From: Misgurnus anguillicaudatus
Lineage: Eukaryota > Chordata > Actinopteri > Cypriniformes > Cobitidae
Reading direction: 5' to 3'
NCBI RefSeq assembly: GCF_027580225.2
Contig: NC_073352.2
Coordinates: 3,908,501 to 3,972,500, forward strand
DNA length: 64,000 nucleotides
Shown here: in pieces, positions 59,923-64,000 of the stretch
How positions within the stretch are numbered: position 1 is the stretch's first letter
How the letters are laid out: each line of letters opens with the position of its first letter
Notes under the pieces: model-generated
The model's database searches: none
The model's input: the letters and a program-made list of their open reading frames with translations, nothing else
Told to the model about the DNA's origin: nothing
Translations under genes and position numbers: made by a program

Positions 59923-60052
59923 TGCCTAAAAAATGATCTGACCATAAAGTCTAAAGAAGAGACTTGACTTCATTTACTATATGTTTATTTAATATTTAAA
60001 GGAAATAGTTTTCTGGTGTTTTGTGTGATCACAATCAAACATTCCATCACAT

Positions 60053-60296
60053 GGGGGGCAGTTTCCCGGACAGGGATTAGTTTAAGCCAGGCTTAAACCT
60101 GATTTTAATTGGGAAATATAACTAGTTTTAACAAACATACCTTACTAAAAACATTACTTATGTGCATTTTGAGGCAAAACAAAGGACACTGGTGTATTTT
60201 AAGGTACATCAGTGCAAGTTGTTTTGAGTTTGGACAGCTCTTACATTTATTTGAGTCTAGGACTAGTCTAATCCCTGTCCGGGAAACCACCCCATT
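60053..60296. mobile_element. MITE, copy B, opposite orientation
   Basis: GGCAGTTTCCCGGACAGGGA on the left and CCTGTCCGGGAAACCACCCC on the right. It is an inverted copy of the element 130 bp upstream, and together they could form a large hairpin. Confidence 0.75.
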
Positions 60297-60504
60297 ATGT
60301 TTTTGTTTTAGTTCACACTGATGATTGATTGCTACATATACTGTAGTTTATAAGGTAACTTTTAAGTTTGCTATATTGAACCTGTTTAGTTGTTGTTCTA
60401 GTTTTAAAAGCTAAAGCAACACAACAAATAGAAAGAGCATTCATGTAAAACATGGCTCATCTATTGTGATTGAAACAACAATGAAATAAATGATTCAAAA
60501 GTTG

Positions 60505-60577
60505 TTTTAATTGAATTATAAAGGATCTCACTTGATCAAGTTATGCAATGCAGGAGGATGTTTTGTTGTTGTTAAAA
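60505..60577. repeat. First part of a duplicated block (copy A)
   Basis: GTTGTTTTAATTGAATTATA through GCAATGCAGGAGGATG matches 63652-63725 with few changes. In copy B it continues directly into the sequence found here only at 62197. Confidence 0.7.
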
Positions 60578-60846
60578 CTGATAATGATTTCTCATCGTCA
60601 TCACCGCCAAAAAAAAACCCTGAAACACTGGTCTGCACTTGTGTGTATATGTGGGGATGTTATACACACTGCAGCTTGTTAACTGAACATTAACCATCGG
60701 TGGTAAACAAAGTCATAGTAGGGCAAATCATCCTCCTGTTGAAGCTCGGGGAGGCCACCGCTAGCAAAACCAGCAATGCAAGCTTGAGAGAACCGCCCCT
60801 CTCCCGAGAATCACGACTTGCTTTACGGCAACAATGTCACACACGT

Positions 60847-60986
60847 TAGGCTTGTTCGACTTCATGCGACGCTGCAAGAACCGACTGCCGGATGACGTCA
60901 AAGTACCGTGAGAATGATCCGAGACGGCACTTTGACGTCATCCAGCTGTCGGTTCTTGAAGTCGCATGACGTCGATAAAGTCTATA
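60847..60986. mobile_element. Foldback MITE, copy 3
   Basis: TAGGCTTGTTCGACTTCATG on the left with a decayed right end (GTCGCATGACGTCGATAAAG). It is a more diverged member of the family at 39589 and 53994. Confidence 0.65.
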
Positions 60987-61040
60987 ACAACCACTGCATG
61001 CACGAATTTGAGACGTGAAGCTAAACGATTTAAAAGTTAA

Positions 61041-61888
61041 AGGAATAGTCTACTCATTTTCAATATTAAACTATGTTATTACCTTAACTAAGAATTGTTG
61101 ATACATCCCTCTGTCATCTGTGTGCATGCACGTAAGCGCTGGAGCGCGCTGCGACACTTCGATATAGCATTTAGCTTAGCCCCATTCATTTAATGGTATC
61201 AAACAGAGATAAAGTTAGAAGTGACCAAACACATCAACGTTTTTCCTATTTAAGACGAGTAGTTATACGAGCAAGTTTGGTGGTACAAAATGAAACGTAG
61301 CGCTTTTCTAAGCGAATTTAAAAGAGGAACTATATTGTATGGTGTAATAGCACTTATGGGAGTAACGCTTTTCTAAGCGAATTTAAAAGAGGAACTATAT
61401 TGTATGGTGTAATAGCACTTATGGGAGTAACGCTTTTCTAAGCGAATTTAAAAGAGGAACTATATTTTATGGCGTAATAGCACTTATGGGAGTACTTCGA
61501 CTCGATGCAGTAACACCCTCCCACTCCCATTATGAGAGGGAGAAGGGGAGCGGACTTTTCAGGCGAGTCGAAGTACTCCCAAAAGTGCTATTACACCATA
61601 AAATATAGTTCCTCTTTTAAATCCGCTTAGAAAAGCGCTACGTTTTATTTTGTACCACCGTATAACTACTTGCTCGTATAACTACTCGTCTTAAATAGGA
61701 AAAACGTTGATGTGTTTGGTCACTTCTAACTTTATCTCTGTTTGATACCATTAAATGAATGGGGCTAAGCTAAATGCTATATCGAAGTGTCGCAGGGCGC
61801 TCCACATGACAGATGACAGAGGGATGTATCAACAATTCTTAGTTAAGGTAATAACATAGTTTAATATTGAAAATGAGTAGACTATTCC
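61041..61888. mobile_element. Long inverted repeat flanked by TTAA, with 65-bp tandem repeats
   Basis: AGGAATAGTCTACTCATTTT at the left and its complement at the right are bordered by TTAA (61037-61040 and 61889-61892). The arms pair over roughly 350 bp. Three 65-bp units beginning CGCTTTTCTAAGCGAATT (61301, 61366 and 61431) lie in the left arm, but only one is on the right. It is a non-coding piggyBac/Kolobok-style foldback. Confidence 0.75.
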
Positions 61889-62196
61889 TTTAAGAAAGCG
61901 CGTTCGGAAGAGAGTAGGAAAAGAGAATCTGACCGCTTTAGGAACCGGACAAGAGTCCCACTCGGTCAGGCTTTTACTCGTTGGCGTGAGCTAAAAGACA
62001 GCACTGGATGCAACAGGGATGCTGATCTGGTGATCTTGTTGATGGACTAGACAGTAAATCTCTTATTTGTAAACTTGTTTGCGTTCTATGTTGTATGTTG
62101 TTGCACTTGCTTGTAGTATGTCATGTGATTATCATGACAACAGTTGTCAATATCTCACATAATTATCAGGACATAAATGAAGCCTAGAGGTTTATT

Positions 62197-62435
62197 ACAA
62201 GAATGGAGTCCATTGACAAGAGCAAGAAATATCTGAGTGATGACCCCAAACATCCAGACAAATGAAATCAGATCAGAATGTACTGTGATTGTTATTCCAC
62301 AATATTACATAACACAACATTTACCTTTAAATTATTACAAAGGAGGAAGAAAGACATAGCTTAACAAAAACTATCTGTCAAGAGCTAATCAAAGGGTGAT
62401 TCACTTACCTTAATAATGTATGTAGGGTAATATTT
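62197..62435. repeat. Second part of the duplicated block (copy A)
   Basis: ACAAGAGCAAGAAATATCTG through AAAGGGTGATTCACTTACCT matches 63738-63940 at high identity with a few small indels. Confidence 0.8.
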
Positions 62436-63651
62436 TGTTAGTCATAACCAATTAATTACTATTCAAAGAAACATGCCCTAAACATGAAAGATCATCTGTG
62501 TAATTGTGTCTGAGCAGTGATTCAGTTGGTAGAGATTTATAGTAACCATTGACAACCTTGAAAATAAGGAAGTTTACACACAGCTTTAAACAATGGCTGC
62601 AATTTGTCATATTAAAAGTGATATTAACATCTAAAACTTTCTGGGAGGGGGGCCTCGAGGACCAGGATTGGGAAGCACTGTTTTAGATAAAACTGATTCA
62701 GTGTTCATAACATGGAGGAGACGTAATATGATAATAAGTGATAACATAATAAGGAAATATTTGAACCAAGATTGTCAGGAATTGTAAGCCATAAACAACA
62801 CCACCATATTTAGTGTATGAATCCTTTATCTGTCTTTAATGTTCCTTATCTCTTCTTTATTTGCCTTTATATATCCATTACCTTTTTCCATGTGGCTTTT
62901 CTTTCATTTGTTTTCTATTGTTTTCTAATCTTATTATACAACAGACGATACAATCAAACTTTCTATCATACTATCGTTTCTGTTTCAGCTCAAACTGATA
63001 GATTATTCATATAGTCATATCTGGTTAGTTAAGGTTTGCTATATTGCGTATATATCCAGTATTTACGTAAAACATTGTTTTTATACTATTACTATTATTA
63101 TTTTTAACATACGATTATTTGTGTCACATTAAAATGCGTGAAAATGTTTTTTTTTTTTTTAAGAAATCCTACCTCGCTACTGTTGTATGACAATGGTATA
63201 CAATTTTTTTTTAGGAAAACCAATTTGGCTATATTTCACACATAATTTTACATGCTGCAGTGAATGCTGGGAACTTTCAAACCCTTGTTTAATGTAAAAT
63301 TGTTTGGACAATCAACAAAAATAATCTTTGTTAGCAGCATGTTGTGTATTTGGTATACACACACAAATGTACTCTTCATATTAAAACATCTTTGTTACTT
63401 TATTACCTTTGTTGAAAGAACATTTGTATTTATTTATTTTTTTGCAGGTAGAAAGTGGAATTGAGGCTTTTCGTAACGTTTTGCTTTCGCCAGTAAAATA
63501 TTTTAGGGAAAAAACTACAAAATATATTTAATTAGACTAAATCATACTTTTATTTGTGTTACATTAAAAATACTTTAAACAAATTTTTTTAGAAAGATTT
63601 TTACCTTGCTACCCTTGTATGACAGAATAAACAGTAAATTATGATAATTTA
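62436..63651. other. No recognised feature
   Basis: AT-rich sequence. At about 62638-62685 a stretch (CCTCGAGGACCAGGATTGGG) resembles the end of a common fish repeat. No exons are supported. Confidence 0.4.
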
Positions 63652-63955
63652 TTCAAAAGTTGTTTCAACTGAATTATAAATGATGTCACTTGATGAAGTT
63701 ATGCAATGCAGGAGGATGTTTTGTTTTTGGTGTTGTCCACTGACAAGAGCAAGAAATATCTGAGTGATGACACGCAACATCCAGACAAATGAAATTCGAT
63801 CAGAATGTACTGTGGTTGTTATTCCACAATATTAACATAACACAACATTTACCTTTAAATTATTACAAAGGAAGAAGGAAGACATACATAACTTAATGAA
63901 AACTGTCAAGAGCTAATCAAAGGGTGATTCACTTACCTTGTTAAAGGTATGCTGG
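63652..63955. repeat. Duplicated block, copy B, uninterrupted
   Basis: About 300 bp joining in one piece the two segments that lie 1.6 kb apart at 60505-60577 and 62197-62435. It marks the arrangement before insertions into copy A. Confidence 0.75.
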
Positions 63956-64000
63956 TTAATATTCAGGGGTGCAAACGACCCTGCCGTGCATGCTGAAGTG

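Overview
The window looks like a teleost fish chromosome, most likely a cypriniform (carp, minnow or zebrafish relative). The genes are intron-rich with GT-AG splice sites and the intergenic DNA is AT-rich. It carries fish-type Tc1, hAT, TTAA-target, DIRS, L2 and jockey-like elements and MITEs, plus a large minisatellite. Nothing prokaryotic is present. The species call is inference from repeat style, not from a database match.

Layout. 1-15.1 kb is repeat DNA: an LTR-like end, a 5.2-kb inverted-repeat element, a decayed Tc1 transposon, two LINE fragments, MITEs and a 145-bp tandem array. 15.2-25.6 kb holds the only two host genes I can support. They are divergently transcribed. 25.7-37.6 kb carries two DIRS-type retrotransposons pointing away from each other, a DIRS recombinase fragment, a long (TA)n tract and a nearly intact Tc1 element. 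37.7-53.3 kb is one L2-type LINE split by nested insertions (an hAT element, an LTR-like element with a TTAA element inside it, a jockey-like LINE with another hAT inside it, and further MITEs). 54-64 kb holds foldback MITEs, a Ty3/gypsy integrase remnant, a 32-bp minisatellite of about 2.5 kb interrupted by an hAT MITE, a long inverted repeat and a duplicated 0.3-kb block.

The host genes. On the plus strand is acod1 (irg1), cis-aconitate decarboxylase, the mitochondrial enzyme that makes itaconate. It can be read as six coding exons giving about 496 residues, with an N-terminal presequence split over two small exons. On the minus strand, about 1.1 kb away head-to-head, is a ten-exon gene for an unusual fusion protein of about 886 residues. 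Three tandem copies of a six-helix GPR1/FUN34/YaaH (SatP, acetate/succinate channel) module are followed by a complete YrdC/Sua5 (threonylcarbamoyl-AMP synthase) domain. The reading frame stays open across every predicted junction.

The main hypothesis is that the pair forms an immunometabolic module: one gene makes a dicarboxylate (itaconate) and its divergent neighbour encodes a carboxylate-channel-like protein joined to a nucleotide-activating domain. The linkage and fusion are read from the sequence. Itaconate transport, shared regulation and any YrdC activity are inference.
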